Source: Variovorax brevis (lineage in GTDB: Bacteria > Pseudomonadota > Gammaproteobacteria > Burkholderiales > Burkholderiaceae_C). From it: 64,000 nucleotides of DNA. The notes beneath the pieces are model-generated. The model was not told the DNA's origin, made no database searches, and worked only from the letters and a program-made list of their open reading frames with translations. The translations under genes were made by a program, and so were the position numbers. Below, in pieces: positions 41,447 to 51,854 of this stretch (positions are counted from its first letter, which is position 1; each line of letters begins with the position of its first letter). The stretch is from contig NZ_JASZYG010000010.1 of assembly GCF_030317105.1 (NCBI RefSeq), forward strand, positions 1 through 64,000. The letters run 5' to 3'.

Positions 41447-42229
41447 TCATTGCTTGGTGAGCGCCTCACGCCAGCCGAGTCCCTCGACCGTGGTGCCGCG
41501 CGGTTTGTATTCACAGCCGATCCAGCCGGTGTAGCCGATTGCATCGATGTGCCTGAACAGCCATGGATAGTTGATCTCACCCGTGCCCGGCTCGCCCCGG
41601 CCCGGGTTGTCCGCGAGCTGGATATGGCCGATGCGTGACAGGTTCTTCTGCAGCGTGGCGGCCAACTCGCCTTCCATGCGCTGCGCATGATAAATGTCGT
41701 ACTGCACGAACAGGTTGGACGAATCGACCTCCTGGATGAGCGCGAGCGCCTGGTCGGTGCGCGTCAGGAAGAAGCCGGGGATGTCGAAGGTGTTGATGGG
41801 CTCGATCAGCAGGCGGATGTTGGCGCCCTTGAGCGCTTCGGCCGCATGGCGCAGGTTGGACACCAGCGTCTGGTGCGACTCCTGCATGGCTGCGCCCACC
41901 GGCAGCTTGCCGGCGAGGCAGTTGACCTGCGGGCAGCCCAGGGCGGTGGCGTACTCGATGGCGCGCGCAACGCCTTCGCGAAACTCGGTCACCCGGTCCG
42001 GATGGCAAGCGATGCCGCGCTCGCCGCCGTCCCAGTTGCCCGCGGGCAGGTTGTGCAGCACCTGCGTCAAGCCGTTGGCCTTCAGCGCGGCGGCGAGTTC
42101 TTCCTTGGGGAACGGATAAGGAAAGAGGTACTCGACCGCCTTGAAGCCCGCCTTGGCGGCGGCCTCGAAGCGTTCCATGAAGGGCAGCTCGGTGAAGAGC
42201 ATCGTCAGGTTGGCGGCAAACTTTGGCAT
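41447..42229 (-). CDS. hyi: Hydroxypyruvate isomerase
   Basis: 260 residues, an AP-endonuclease-2-like TIM barrel. MPKFAANLTMLFTELPFMERFEAAAKAGFKAVEYLFPYPF is the Hyi start; metal-binding acidic residues appear in LLIEPINTFDIPGFFL, VQYDIYHAQRMEGELAATL and GCEYKPRGTT. It interconverts hydroxypyruvate and tartronate semialdehyde. It lies 17 bases after gcl and is separated from glxR by 11 bases, so the three genes form one unit. Confidence 0.92.
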   Translation of the reverse strand: MPKFAANLTMLFTELPFMERFEAAAKAGFKAVEYLFPYPFPKEELAAALKANGLTQVLHNLPAGNWDGGERGIACHPDRVTEFREGVARAIEYATALGCPQVNCLAGKLPVGAAMQESHQTLVSNLRHAAEALKGANIRLLIEPINTFDIPGFFLTRTDQALALIQEVDSSNLFVQYDIYHAQRMEGELAATLQKNLSRIGHIQLADNPGRGEPGTGEINYPWLFRHIDAIGYTGWIGCEYKPRGTTVEGLGWREALTKQ

Positions 42230-42246
42230 GTGCGTCTCTCCCTGGT

Positions 42247-44040
<1,794 letters not shown>

Positions 44041-44118
44041 GGGTACGTCTCCTTGGATGGAGTTCAACTGTATGCACGAAGCCCTGACAGCAGAAGGGGG
44101 TTGCGGGTCATAAAGGCT

Positions 44119-44133
44119 ATTCCGGTTTGGAAT
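44119..44133. promoter_or_regulatory. LysR-type palindrome in the gcl / LysR divergent promoter
   Basis: ATTCC-GGTTT-GGAAT is a perfect 5+5+5 inverted repeat that contains a T-N11-A core. It lies 21 bases upstream of the LysR ATG (44154) and 78 bases from the gcl ATG. Confidence 0.55.
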
Positions 44134-44153
44134 AAATGGCTAGGATTACGGGC

Positions 44154-45056
44154 ATGGACCGACTGCTTGCCATGGAAATGTTCGTGCGCGTGGTGGAGAC
44201 CGGCAGCTTCTCCAAGGCTGCGCGCGAATTCAACACAACGCAACCCACCGTGACCAAACAGGTCGCCGCCACCGAGGCGCGGCTGAAGGCGCGGCTTCTC
44301 AACCGCAACACGCGCGGCGTGAGCCTGACCGAGCCGGGCGCCCTCTACTACGAGAAGTGCAAGGGCATCGTGCGCGACGCGCAGGACGCCGACAGCATCG
44401 TGCGCCTGCGGCAATCGCAGGCGCAGGGGCTGCTGCGCATCGGCACCTCGGTGGCCTTCGGGCGGCGGGTGATCGTGCCGCTGGCGCTCGACTACATGGC
44501 GCGCAATCCGCAGGTGCAGGTCGACCTGAGCTTTGAAGACCGCTATGTCGACCTGGTGGCGCAGGGCATCGACGTGGCCGTGCGCATGGGCAAGCTGGCC
44601 GACTCGTCGCTGGGTGCGCGCTTTCTCGGCATGAACCCGTGGGTGATGGTCGCTGCGCCCGCGTATCTGAAGGAGCACGGCACGCCCAAGCGCGCGCAAG
44701 ACCTGAGCGGCCATGTGGCCCTCATCTACAGCAGCGTGGTCGGCGACGACGTGTGGCAGCTACACACGCCCAAGGGCGAACCCGTCACGGTGCCGGTGTC
44801 CGGGCGACTGCGTTCGAACAATGTCTCGGCGGTGCTGGCTGCGGCGCGGGAAGGCTTGGGCATCGCGCTCATGCCGCGCTATGTTGCGAGTGATTCTCTT
44901 GCCGCCGGCAAGGTCGTGGAAGTGCTGGCAGACCATTCGCTGGCCGAGCAGGAGATACACGCCGTGTTTCCATCCCCCAAGCTGGTTCCGGGCAAGGTGT
45001 CAAGCTTCGTTGCATTCTTGCAAGGTCGATTCGACGAAAGATGGTGGGCGCGTTAG
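44154..45056 (+). CDS. LysR-family regulator divergent from gcl
   Basis: 300 residues. HTH: MDRLLAMEMFVRVVETGSFSKAAREFNTTQPTVTKQVAATEARL, with LLNRNTRGVSLTEPGALYYEKC; the effector domain follows (GLLRIGTSVAFGRRVIVPLALDYM, LVAQGIDVAVRMG). It belongs to the CrgA-like subclass (MDRL..M..FV.VVE.GSFS). It probably regulates the gcl-hyi-glxR operon from the palindrome at 44119-44133. The effector could be glyoxylate or an allantoin-pathway intermediate (inference). Confidence 0.86.
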   Translation: MDRLLAMEMFVRVVETGSFSKAAREFNTTQPTVTKQVAATEARLKARLLNRNTRGVSLTEPGALYYEKCKGIVRDAQDADSIVRLRQSQAQGLLRIGTSVAFGRRVIVPLALDYMARNPQVQVDLSFEDRYVDLVAQGIDVAVRMGKLADSSLGARFLGMNPWVMVAAPAYLKEHGTPKRAQDLSGHVALIYSSVVGDDVWQLHTPKGEPVTVPVSGRLRSNNVSAVLAAAREGLGIALMPRYVASDSLAAGKVVEVLADHSLAEQEIHAVFPSPKLVPGKVSSFVAFLQGRFDERWWAR

Positions 45057-45083
45057 GCTCCGCTTTCACAGGAGGAAAACGCC

Positions 45084-45455
45084 ATGCTCACTTCAATTCG
45101 AACGACGGTGCCATGGTCGCTGCTGCTGCGGCATAAAAGGCTGGGGGTGCTGGTGCCCATCGCCTTCGGTCTGCTTGCAGGGTGCCAGACGCGTGGCGAT
45201 GTGCGGCCCTTCTCGTCAGAGGTTCCGCTGCCGCCCACCTTTGCCAAGGTGGTGGATGTCTGCAACGGCGCCGAGGCGCGCTTTGCAATGGGTCAGAAGA
45301 TGACGCCGGCCTTGCTGGAAGAGGCGAAGAACAGAACGGGCGCTCGTGTGGCCGTCACGGCCAAGGCGGGTGAGGCACTGAGTCCGGTCGACCCCTTGCG
45401 GCTGATCGTGGAGGTCAATCCTGCAGGCCAGATGGTGGGTGCGCGCTGCGGCTGA
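45084..45455 (+). CDS. Lipoprotein with an I78-type peptidase inhibitor-like domain
   Basis: 123 residues. A signal peptide with lipobox GLLAGC is followed by a domain CNGAEARFAMGQKMTPALLE and EEAKNRTGARVAVTA, ending in LRLIVEVNPAGQMVGARCG. The pattern of an initial Cys, GQ, T..L...A...GA, RL.V.V...G.I...RCG matches peptidase inhibitor I78 family proteins, in which a disulfide would join the first and last Cys. GGAGGAAAA precedes the ATG. Function of the bacterial members is mostly unproven; anti-protease protection in the envelope is inferred. Confidence 0.68.
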   Translation: MLTSIRTTVPWSLLLRHKRLGVLVPIAFGLLAGCQTRGDVRPFSSEVPLPPTFAKVVDVCNGAEARFAMGQKMTPALLEEAKNRTGARVAVTAKAGEALSPVDPLRLIVEVNPAGQMVGARCG

Positions 45456-45471
45456 GTGGGCGGCGGCAGGC

Positions 45472-46539
45472 TTAGGTGGGCGGTTCGTCCGCGTTGTCCG
45501 TGGCCGTGGCAAACAGATCCCACGCCGCCATGAACATCGCAGCAATCACCGGGCCGATCACAAAGCCGTTGATGCCGAACAGCGCCAGCCCACCCACCGT
45601 CGACATCAGCACGATGTAGTCGGGCATCTGCGTGTCCTTGCCCACCAGAAGGGGCCGCAGGATGTTGTCGACCAAACCCACCACGACGACGCCGATGACG
45701 ATCAGCGTCACGCCCTTCCAGATTTCACCCGTCGCCAGGAAATAGATGGCCACCGGCGCCCAGATCAGGGCCGCGCCCACCGCGGGCAGAAGCGACAGGA
45801 AGGCCATGAGCACGCCCCACAGCAACGCACCTTGCACGCCAAGGAACCAGAACGCCAGGCCTCCGATGACCCCCTGCGCCGCCGCGACTGCGATGTTGCC
45901 CTTGATGGTTGCGCGGATCACGGTGGTGAACTTGTTGAGCAGGAAGTGCGTATGCGGCTTGGCCAGCGGCAGTGCATTGCGCATCGTCTTTGAAAGATCG
46001 CCGCCGTCGCGCAGGAAGAAGTACAGCAGGTACAGCATGAGCGCAAAGCTCACCAGAAAATTGAAGGTGTTCTGACCGATGCTCAAGGCGTGCGTCGCAA
46101 TGGCCTGGCTGGCCGCGGCGGCGCCTTGCGACAACTTGTTGATCAGTCCTTCGAAGTTACCGAGTCCAAAACGGTTGAGCAGGTCCAGTACCCAATGCGG
46201 CACGATGGCCACCATCTGTTGGAAATACTTCGTGAAGTTGATGTCGCCCGAGCGCATTTTTTGCGATACCAGCGAGAGTTCATCGACCAGCGACACTGCC
46301 ACCACGCTGATCGGCAAGATGACGATCACCAGCGCCACCGAGAGCGTGATGATGGCCGACAGGTTGCGCCGGCCTCCGAGCTTCTTGACCAGTCGCTTGT
46401 AGATCGGCGTGAAAAGAATCGCCAGGCACACGGCCCACATGACCGCCCCGAAAAAGGGGAACAACACCCACACGAAGGCGACCGTGACGGCCGCAAGCAA
46501 CAACAGAAAGGCGCCGCGCTGGATCGAAGGCGTGTTCAT
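45472..46539 (-). CDS. AI-2E family transporter (PerM/YdiK-like)
   Basis: 355 residues with about eight membrane segments. GAFLLLLAAVTVAFVWVLFPFF at the N-terminus, and near the end LSLLPAVGAALIWAPVAIYF, GVVVVGLVDNILRPLLVG and ALFGINGFVIGPVIAAMFMA, form the family's conserved C-terminal pore region. Characterised members export AI-2 or act in Na+/H+ exchange, and most substrates are unknown. The start at 46539 is chosen because an upstream frame extension has no homology-like features. Converges with the I78 lipoprotein gene. Confidence 0.85.
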   Translation of the reverse strand: MNTPSIQRGAFLLLLAAVTVAFVWVLFPFFGAVMWAVCLAILFTPIYKRLVKKLGGRRNLSAIITLSVALVIVILPISVVAVSLVDELSLVSQKMRSGDINFTKYFQQMVAIVPHWVLDLLNRFGLGNFEGLINKLSQGAAAASQAIATHALSIGQNTFNFLVSFALMLYLLYFFLRDGGDLSKTMRNALPLAKPHTHFLLNKFTTVIRATIKGNIAVAAAQGVIGGLAFWFLGVQGALLWGVLMAFLSLLPAVGAALIWAPVAIYFLATGEIWKGVTLIVIGVVVVGLVDNILRPLLVGKDTQMPDYIVLMSTVGGLALFGINGFVIGPVIAAMFMAAWDLFATATDNADEPPT

Positions 46540-46570
46540 ACGTCGGCCAACTCTAGCCGACCATTGACAG

Positions 46571-47275
46571 CTACCGTGTAGGCCGAGGCAGTGAAACCGG
46601 CGCCAGCGTGGCGCGCAGTCGTTCATTGGCGTTGGGGCCTGCGGGCACCTCCACTTCAAGCGCCTGCTCGACGTTGCCGATGTGGTCGAGCATCAATTGC
46701 CTGGCTTGCTCCGTTTCACCAGCTTCCAGTGCGGCGACGATGGCCGCGTGCTCCGCGCACGATTGGCTGGCCTCATGCTTCGACTGGAACAGCGTGGCCG
46801 CCAGCGTAGTGCGCGCCGTGAGGTCGCGCAGCACGTCGACCAGCAAGCGATGGCCCATCTGGTCGGCCAGGCAGACGTGGAAATCGGCCAGCAGAAAGGC
46901 CCGCGTGGCGGCGTCAGCGCCGGCAATGGCGCGCTTCTCGTCGGCAATGTGCTCGCGCAGCTTGCGAATCACCTTCGACAGCGGCCGGCCGGCTTCCGCG
47001 AGGATGCCCGACTCGATGATGCGGCGCGCCGAGAAGGCATCGCGCGCTTCCTCGATCGACGGCTCCATCACGAACCAGCCGCGGCGCGACTGCACCTCGA
47101 CGAAACCGCGCGCCTGAAGCTGCATCAGCGCCTCGCGCACCATCGTCCGGCTGACGCCGAAGTTCTCCGCCAACTGTTGCTCGCCAAGGCGTTCGCCCGG
47201 TGCGAGCTTCTGGGCGAGGATGGCTTCGACCACGCGCTCGGCAATGGTGGTGGGCGTGACGGATTCTTCTGGCAT
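46571..47275 (-). CDS. GntR-family (FadR subfamily) regulator of the dctA region
   Basis: 234 residues. The winged helix has PGERLGEQQLAENFGVSRTMVREALMQLQARGFVEVQSRRGWFV, and the all-helical FCD effector domain follows (RRIIESGILAEAGRPL, DFHVCLADQMGHRLLVDVL, HAAIVAALEAGETEQARQLMLDHI). The conserved metal-ligand histidines (DFH, EHAAIV, DHI) are present, so it should bind a carboxylate via a metal. It lies 20 bases downstream of dctA in the same direction; the palindromes upstream of dctA are its likely targets. Confidence 0.85.
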   Translation of the reverse strand: MPEESVTPTTIAERVVEAILAQKLAPGERLGEQQLAENFGVSRTMVREALMQLQARGFVEVQSRRGWFVMEPSIEEARDAFSARRIIESGILAEAGRPLSKVIRKLREHIADEKRAIAGADAATRAFLLADFHVCLADQMGHRLLVDVLRDLTARTTLAATLFQSKHEASQSCAEHAAIVAALEAGETEQARQLMLDHIGNVEQALEVEVPAGPNANERLRATLAPVSLPRPTR

Positions 47276-47295
47276 GTTGGTGTTGTCGTGGTGGA

Positions 47296-48624
47296 TCAGT
47301 GCGCGGCGTGGGCTGCCACGGCAATGGGCGAGTCCGGATCGGCCAGCGGCTCGTCCTCCGGCGAATGCGTGCCGTTGAGCACCGCATGGGCGCGCTCGCG
47401 GTCGATGTCGCCTTCCCACGCGGCGATGGCGACGGTGGCCACGCAGTTGCCGATCAGGTTGCCCAGTGCGCGGGCAATGCCCATGAACCAGTCGACCGAG
47501 AGTACCAGCACCAGGCCGATGGCCGGGATGGCGGGAATCGCTTGCAACGTGGCAGCCAGCACCACGATGGCCGAGCCCGGCACGCCATGCGCGCCCTTGG
47601 AAGTGACCAGCGCGATCGCCAGGATGGCCAGCAGGTCGGACATCGAGATCGGCGTGTTGGTGGCCTGTGCAATGAACACGGCGGCCAGCGTGATGTAGAT
47701 CGAGAAGGCGTCCAGGTTGAAGGAGTAGCCGGTCGGAATCACCAGGCCCACTGTTGAATCACGGATGCCCATGTGGCGCAGCTTGGCCATGATCTGCGGC
47801 AGCACGCTGTCCGACGATGTGGTGGCGAACACGATGGTGAGTTCTTCACGCAGGTAGCGAAGGAACTTGACAAGGCTGAAGCCCGACAAGCGCATCACCA
47901 GGCCCAGGATGACGAACACGAAGAAGATCACCGCCACGTAGAAGAGGGCGACCAGCATCCCGAGTTGCTTGAGCGATCCGAGGCCGTACTTGCCGACCGT
48001 GAAGGCGATGGCGCCCAGCACGCCCAGCGGCGCCAGCTTGATGATGATGCCCATGATCTTGAACAGCACCAGCGAGAGTGCGTCGACCACTTGCGCGACC
48101 GGCCGGCCCTTGTCGCCGAGCAGCGCCAGCGCGCAGCCGAAGAGCACCGCAAACAGCAGCACCTGAAGCACGTCGCCCGTGGCGAAGGCATTGACCACCG
48201 TCGTGGGGATCAGCTTCATCAGGAAGTCGACCGTGCCGCCGCTGGTGAGCTTTTCTGCGTTCGATGCGTAGGCACTCATGGCGGAGGCATCGAGCAACTT
48301 GGGATCGACGTTCATGCCGACGCCCGGCTTGAACACGAAAGCGAGCACCAGGCCCAGGGCGAGGGCGACGGTGGTCAGCACCTCGAAATAGATCAGCGCC
48401 TTGACGCCGACGCGCCCGACGCGCCGCAGGTCGCCTGCGCCGGCGATGCCGTGCACCACCACGCAGAACACCAGCACCGGAATGATCATCTTGATCAGCT
48501 TGATGAATCCGTCGCCCAAGGGTTTGAGCTTGGCGGCGAACTCAGGAAAGAACAGGCCCGCCAGCACGCCGAGTACCAGCGCGATGACGACCTGTCCGAA
48601 GAGGGATTTGGCAAAACGGGGCAT
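47296..48624 (-). CDS. dctA: C4-dicarboxylate:cation symporter
   Basis: 442 residues, the DctA length. Family motifs: SLFGQVVIALVLGVLAGLFFPEFA, ATTSSDSVLPQIMAKLRHMG (the serine-rich re-entrant loop), VIPTGYSFNLDAFSIYITLAAVFIAQATN with the cation- and substrate-binding TGYSFNLDG-like motif, and GVPGSAIVVLAATL. It imports succinate, fumarate, malate and possibly orotate. The dctA promoter region contains two TTGCATRCAA sites. A GntR regulator gene is cotranscribed downstream. Confidence 0.93.
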   Translation of the reverse strand: MPRFAKSLFGQVVIALVLGVLAGLFFPEFAAKLKPLGDGFIKLIKMIIPVLVFCVVVHGIAGAGDLRRVGRVGVKALIYFEVLTTVALALGLVLAFVFKPGVGMNVDPKLLDASAMSAYASNAEKLTSGGTVDFLMKLIPTTVVNAFATGDVLQVLLFAVLFGCALALLGDKGRPVAQVVDALSLVLFKIMGIIIKLAPLGVLGAIAFTVGKYGLGSLKQLGMLVALFYVAVIFFVFVILGLVMRLSGFSLVKFLRYLREELTIVFATTSSDSVLPQIMAKLRHMGIRDSTVGLVIPTGYSFNLDAFSIYITLAAVFIAQATNTPISMSDLLAILAIALVTSKGAHGVPGSAIVVLAATLQAIPAIPAIGLVLVLSVDWFMGIARALGNLIGNCVATVAIAAWEGDIDRERAHAVLNGTHSPEDEPLADPDSPIAVAAHAAH

Positions 48625-48643
48625 GGACGGACTCCAGGTTTGT

Positions 48644-48677
48644 TTGCATGCAAGTGAAGATTAATCTTGCATACAAG
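48644..48677. promoter_or_regulatory. Paired palindromes upstream of dctA
   Basis: TTGCATGCAA (48644-48653) is a perfect palindrome and CTTGCATACAAG (48666-48677) a near-perfect one; their centres are 23 bases apart, about two helical turns. They lie 20-53 bases upstream of the dctA ATG. This fits a GntR/FadR-type dimer binding two sites. Confidence 0.5.
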
Positions 48678-48741
48678 CAATGTAGGCAAGAACTGAAAAT
48701 TTTCTGTGCGGGTAATCCCGAGCTTCGATACGATTTGGCAG

Positions 48742-49599
48742 ATGCGCACCCTTCCACTCCCCACCGGCGGCGAAATTCCAGTGCTCGGCCTGGGCACCTG
48801 GCGAATGGGCGAAGACCGCGGCGACTACGCGACCGAGGTCGAGGCCGTGCGATCGGCCATCCAGATGGGCTACCGGCTCATCGACACCGCCGAGATGTAC
48901 GGCGACGGCGGCGCCGAAGAGATGGTGGGCGAGGCGGTCGCGGCGGCGCTTCGGGGCGGCCGCGTCAAGCGCGAAGACCTGTTCATCGTCAGCAAGGTCT
49001 ATCCCCACAACGCCAGCCGCGAGGGCACGCCGGCCGCCTGCGAAGTCAGCCTGGAGCGTCTGGGATTGGACTATCTGGACCTCTACCTGCTGCATTGGCG
49101 TGGCGAACATCCGTTGGGAGAAACCGTGGAGGCGATGCGTGCGCTGGTCGCCGAAGGCCGCATCAGGCACTGGGGCGTAAGCAACTTTGATACCGACGAC
49201 ATGGAAGAACTGGCCGCGGTCTGCGGCGGGCGCCTCGATTGCGCGGTGAACCAGGTCTACTTTTCAGCGGGCGAGCGCGGGCCGGAGTTCAGCCTGTTGC
49301 CATGGCAGCGTACGAACAAGATGCCATTGATGGCCTACAGCCCGATCGACCAGGGCGCGCTGGCGAGCGATGCGGGCATGGGCAAGATCGCCAAGCGCCT
49401 GGGCGTCACGTCGGCGCAGGTCGCACTGGCGTGGGCGTTGTCCCGGCCGGGCGTGGTGGCGATCCCCAAAGCAGTGCAGGAGAAGCATCTGCGGGACAAC
49501 CTCGCCGCGGCTGGCTTGCAACTGAGTGCGGCGGATCTGGCGGAGATCGATGCGCTGCACCCGCCGCCCAAGCGCAAGAGCCCGCTCGCGATGATCTGA
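48742..49599 (+). CDS. Aldo/keto reductase (2,5-diketogluconate reductase-like)
   Basis: 285 residues of a (beta/alpha)8 barrel: IPVLGLGTWRMGE, then GYRLIDTAEMYGDGGAEEMVGEAV with catalytic Asp and Tyr, FIVSKVYPHN with the lysine and LYLLHWRG with the histidine, and GVVAIPKAVQEKHLRDNLAA for the NADPH-binding end. It would reduce an aldehyde or ketone with NADPH. It starts at the ATG where homology begins (48742), shortly after the divergent dctA promoter. It seems monocistronic. Confidence 0.88.
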   Translation: MRTLPLPTGGEIPVLGLGTWRMGEDRGDYATEVEAVRSAIQMGYRLIDTAEMYGDGGAEEMVGEAVAAALRGGRVKREDLFIVSKVYPHNASREGTPAACEVSLERLGLDYLDLYLLHWRGEHPLGETVEAMRALVAEGRIRHWGVSNFDTDDMEELAAVCGGRLDCAVNQVYFSAGERGPEFSLLPWQRTNKMPLMAYSPIDQGALASDAGMGKIAKRLGVTSAQVALAWALSRPGVVAIPKAVQEKHLRDNLAAAGLQLSAADLAEIDALHPPPKRKSPLAMI

Positions 49600-49693
49600 G
49601 CGGCTGGGGCGGCCCTGACCAGGTCACCGACCGCCGCGCGTTCCGAACTGGGTCGCGGCGTCCTCGCGGAACTCCTCCGGCGCCTTCTTGTGC

Positions 49694-51412
49694 TCAAGCC
49701 TTGCGCGCTTCCTCTTCCACCAGGTCTTTTTTCGACAGCTTGCCGACAGCAGTTTTCGGCAACGACTCGCGAACTTCCAGCGCGCCGATCATTTCGTGCT
49801 TGCCCAGGCGCTCCTTCAGGAAATCCTTGAGCGCGTCGAACTCCAGCGCTGGCGAGCCCGTCTTGAGCACGACGAACGCCTTCGGCGACTGGCCGCGGTA
49901 CGCGTCGGGAATGCCGATCACGCACACCTCGGCGACGGACGGGTGTTCGTAGATCGCCTCCTCCAGCACGCGCGGGTAGACGTTGAAGCCGCCGCACAAG
50001 AGCATGTCCTTGGTGCGGTCGACGATGTAGAGGTAGCCGTCGCCATCGAACTTCGCGACGTCGCCGCTCTTGAAGTAGCCGTCGGGCGTGAACGATTCGG
50101 CCGTCGCCTTCGGGTTGTTCCAGTAGCCCTTCATGACGTTGGGGCCCTTGATGCACAACTCGCCCGGCTCGCCGGTTGCCACCTCGGCGCCGGAGCCATC
50201 GAGCGCCAGGAGCTTGATGTCGATGCCCGGCAGCGGCATGCCGCAGGAGCCTGCCTTGCGGATGCCACGTGCGGGCGTGAAGGTGCCCGAGGGTGAGGTC
50301 TCCGTCATGCCCCAACCTTCATTCAGGTGGCAGCCCGTCATGTCGAAGAAGCGCTGTTCGATCTCGACCGGCAGCGGTGCGCCGCCCGAGCCGCAGAACT
50401 TGAGCGAGCGCATGTCCGTCAACGCCGACTTGGGATGCGCCAGCATGCCCGTGTACATGGTGGGCACGCCGGGAAACACACTCACCTTGCCAACGGCAAT
50501 TTCATGGAGCACCGCATCGACGTCGAACTTGGTGTGCAGCACCAGCGATGCGCCCAGGCGCAGGCCCAGCAGCATCGCGGCGCTGAGCGCATAGATGTGG
50601 AAGAGGGGCAGCACGACCAGCACGCGTTCCGCGCCCTGTTCGAGGATCGGCGGCTCGCCCTTGGTCGATTCGAGGTACTGCGCGCTCGCTGCTGCCAGGT
50701 TGGCATGCGTCAGCATCGCGCCCTTCGGCAGCCCGGTCGTGCCGCCCGTGTATTGCAGCACGGCGATCTCTTCCTTCAGGTCCGCGATCGGATGGCGCAC
50801 GACGCTCTTGCCGTCGTTGTCCAGGAGCGCATCGAACGACAGGTGCTTGTCGTCGGTCGGCACCGTGGCCAGCTGCCCGGCGCCCTGCAGGAAGGCACGC
50901 ACCTTGTCGGGCGCAGCGCTGAATTCCGGCAGGGTGCCGACGACGAGCTTTTGCAGCCGCGAATCCTGGAGGATGCGTGCCATCTGCGGATACAGGGCGG
51001 CCAGGTCGAGCGTCACCAGGATGTCGGTGCGGCTGTCTTCCACCTTGTGCGAGAGCACGCGCTCGGCATCCAGCGGCGAATAGTTGACCACCACGCCGCC
51101 TGCCTTCAGGACGCCGAAGAAAGCGATGGGGTAGTGCGGCGTGTTGGGCAGGTAGAGCCCGACGTGGACGCCCGGCTTCACACCCAGCGCCTGGAAACCC
51201 TGTGCCGCGCGGTCGCTCAACGCACCCAGTTCGCCGTATGTGATGACGCGACCCATGAACTCGATGCACGGCTTGTCGGGCCAGCGCGCAGCGCCATCGT
51301 CAAGAAATTGCGCGATGGGCTGGAGCGCCAGTTCGGCGTCCCAACGCATGCCGGGTGGGTAGGAATGGCTCCAGGGGGTGGCGCGTTGCACCGGGGTCGA
51401 ATTGCCGCTCAT
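49694..51412 (-). CDS. Long-chain acyl-CoA synthetase (AMP-forming ligase, FadD-like)
   Basis: 572 residues. The adenylation core is clear: YTGGTTGLPKGAMLTHANLAA (P-loop), EGWGMTETSPSGT, FKSGDVAKFDGDGYLYIVDRTKDMLLCGG, and the C-terminal lysine region ESLPKTAVGKLSKKDLVEEE. The N-terminal ILQDSRLQKLVVGTLPEF region suits long-chain acyl substrates, but medium-chain or aromatic acids cannot be excluded. It would activate acids to acyl-CoA for the beta-oxidation enzymes. Single gene, preceded by a short intergenic region with no strong hairpin. Confidence 0.88.
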   Translation of the reverse strand: MSGNSTPVQRATPWSHSYPPGMRWDAELALQPIAQFLDDGAARWPDKPCIEFMGRVITYGELGALSDRAAQGFQALGVKPGVHVGLYLPNTPHYPIAFFGVLKAGGVVVNYSPLDAERVLSHKVEDSRTDILVTLDLAALYPQMARILQDSRLQKLVVGTLPEFSAAPDKVRAFLQGAGQLATVPTDDKHLSFDALLDNDGKSVVRHPIADLKEEIAVLQYTGGTTGLPKGAMLTHANLAAASAQYLESTKGEPPILEQGAERVLVVLPLFHIYALSAAMLLGLRLGASLVLHTKFDVDAVLHEIAVGKVSVFPGVPTMYTGMLAHPKSALTDMRSLKFCGSGGAPLPVEIEQRFFDMTGCHLNEGWGMTETSPSGTFTPARGIRKAGSCGMPLPGIDIKLLALDGSGAEVATGEPGELCIKGPNVMKGYWNNPKATAESFTPDGYFKSGDVAKFDGDGYLYIVDRTKDMLLCGGFNVYPRVLEEAIYEHPSVAEVCVIGIPDAYRGQSPKAFVVLKTGSPALEFDALKDFLKERLGKHEMIGALEVRESLPKTAVGKLSKKDLVEEEARKA

Positions 51413-51594
51413 CTTGCTCTTGCCTCCGTTGTAATTTTTCGGAGTTTATGCAGTGCAATGGGCAGCGAAGATCAAATGCGGGACAGCGCCGATACGACTT
51501 CCCCGTTATGCAAATGGGCATGCCGTCCGACACAAGCGTCGCCGTGCGCCGTCGAGATTGCAAGCGTGCATGTCAAGCGCGAAAGGAGATCACG

Positions 51595-51744
51595 ATGATC
51601 CGCAAGCTGGCGAGCGGTGAATACCGCCTCTATTCCAGAAAGACCGATCCCAAGACCGGCAAGCGCCGCAATCTTGGGACCTTTGATTCACGTGAGAAGG
51701 CCGAACAGCACGAACGCGAAGTGCAGTACTTCAAGCGGCATTGA
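51595..51744 (+). CDS. Very small basic conserved protein
   Basis: 49 residues: MIRKLASGEYRLYSRKTDP then KTGKRRNLGTFDSREKAEQH and EREVQYFKRH. The GEYRLYSRK...GTF.SREKAE pattern looks like the N-terminal arm-type DNA-binding fold of integrases reduced to one domain, or a YjhX-like small protein. Charge is strongly positive. An excellent AAAGGAGA site lies 7 bases upstream of the ATG, which supports real translation. No function is known to me; it sits beside a GC-rich inverted repeat. Confidence 0.72.
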   Translation: MIRKLASGEYRLYSRKTDPKTGKRRNLGTFDSREKAEQHEREVQYFKRH

Positions 51745-51750
51745 TCTATG

Positions 51751-51850
51751 CTCCCTCCCCCGCCGGGGGAGGGTAGGGGTGGGGGCTGGCAGCGGTCGAT
51801 ATCCAATGCCGTGTGCCCCCATCCCGACCTTCCCCCGGCGGGGGAAGGAG
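51751..51850. repeat. Pair of inverted GC-rich 36-base arms (REP-like intergenic element)
   Basis: Left arm 51751-51786 and right arm 51815-51850 are inverted copies with four mismatches out of 36, separated by 28 bases. Each arm also folds on itself around CCCCCGCCGGGGG-type cores. Such elements recur between convergent genes of GC-rich proteobacteria. Here it lies between the 49-residue gene and the 3' end of the permease gene and could end transcription from both sides. Confidence 0.75.
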
Positions 51851-51854
51851 CAAA

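Noticed and set aside
49605..49693. Minus-strand reading after the acyl-CoA ligase stop that looks coding (LEHKKAPEEFREDAATQFG), in a shifted frame.
   Set aside because: Only about 25 codons, no start and no known family; a frameshifted ligase tail is possible but cannot be shown from one sequence.
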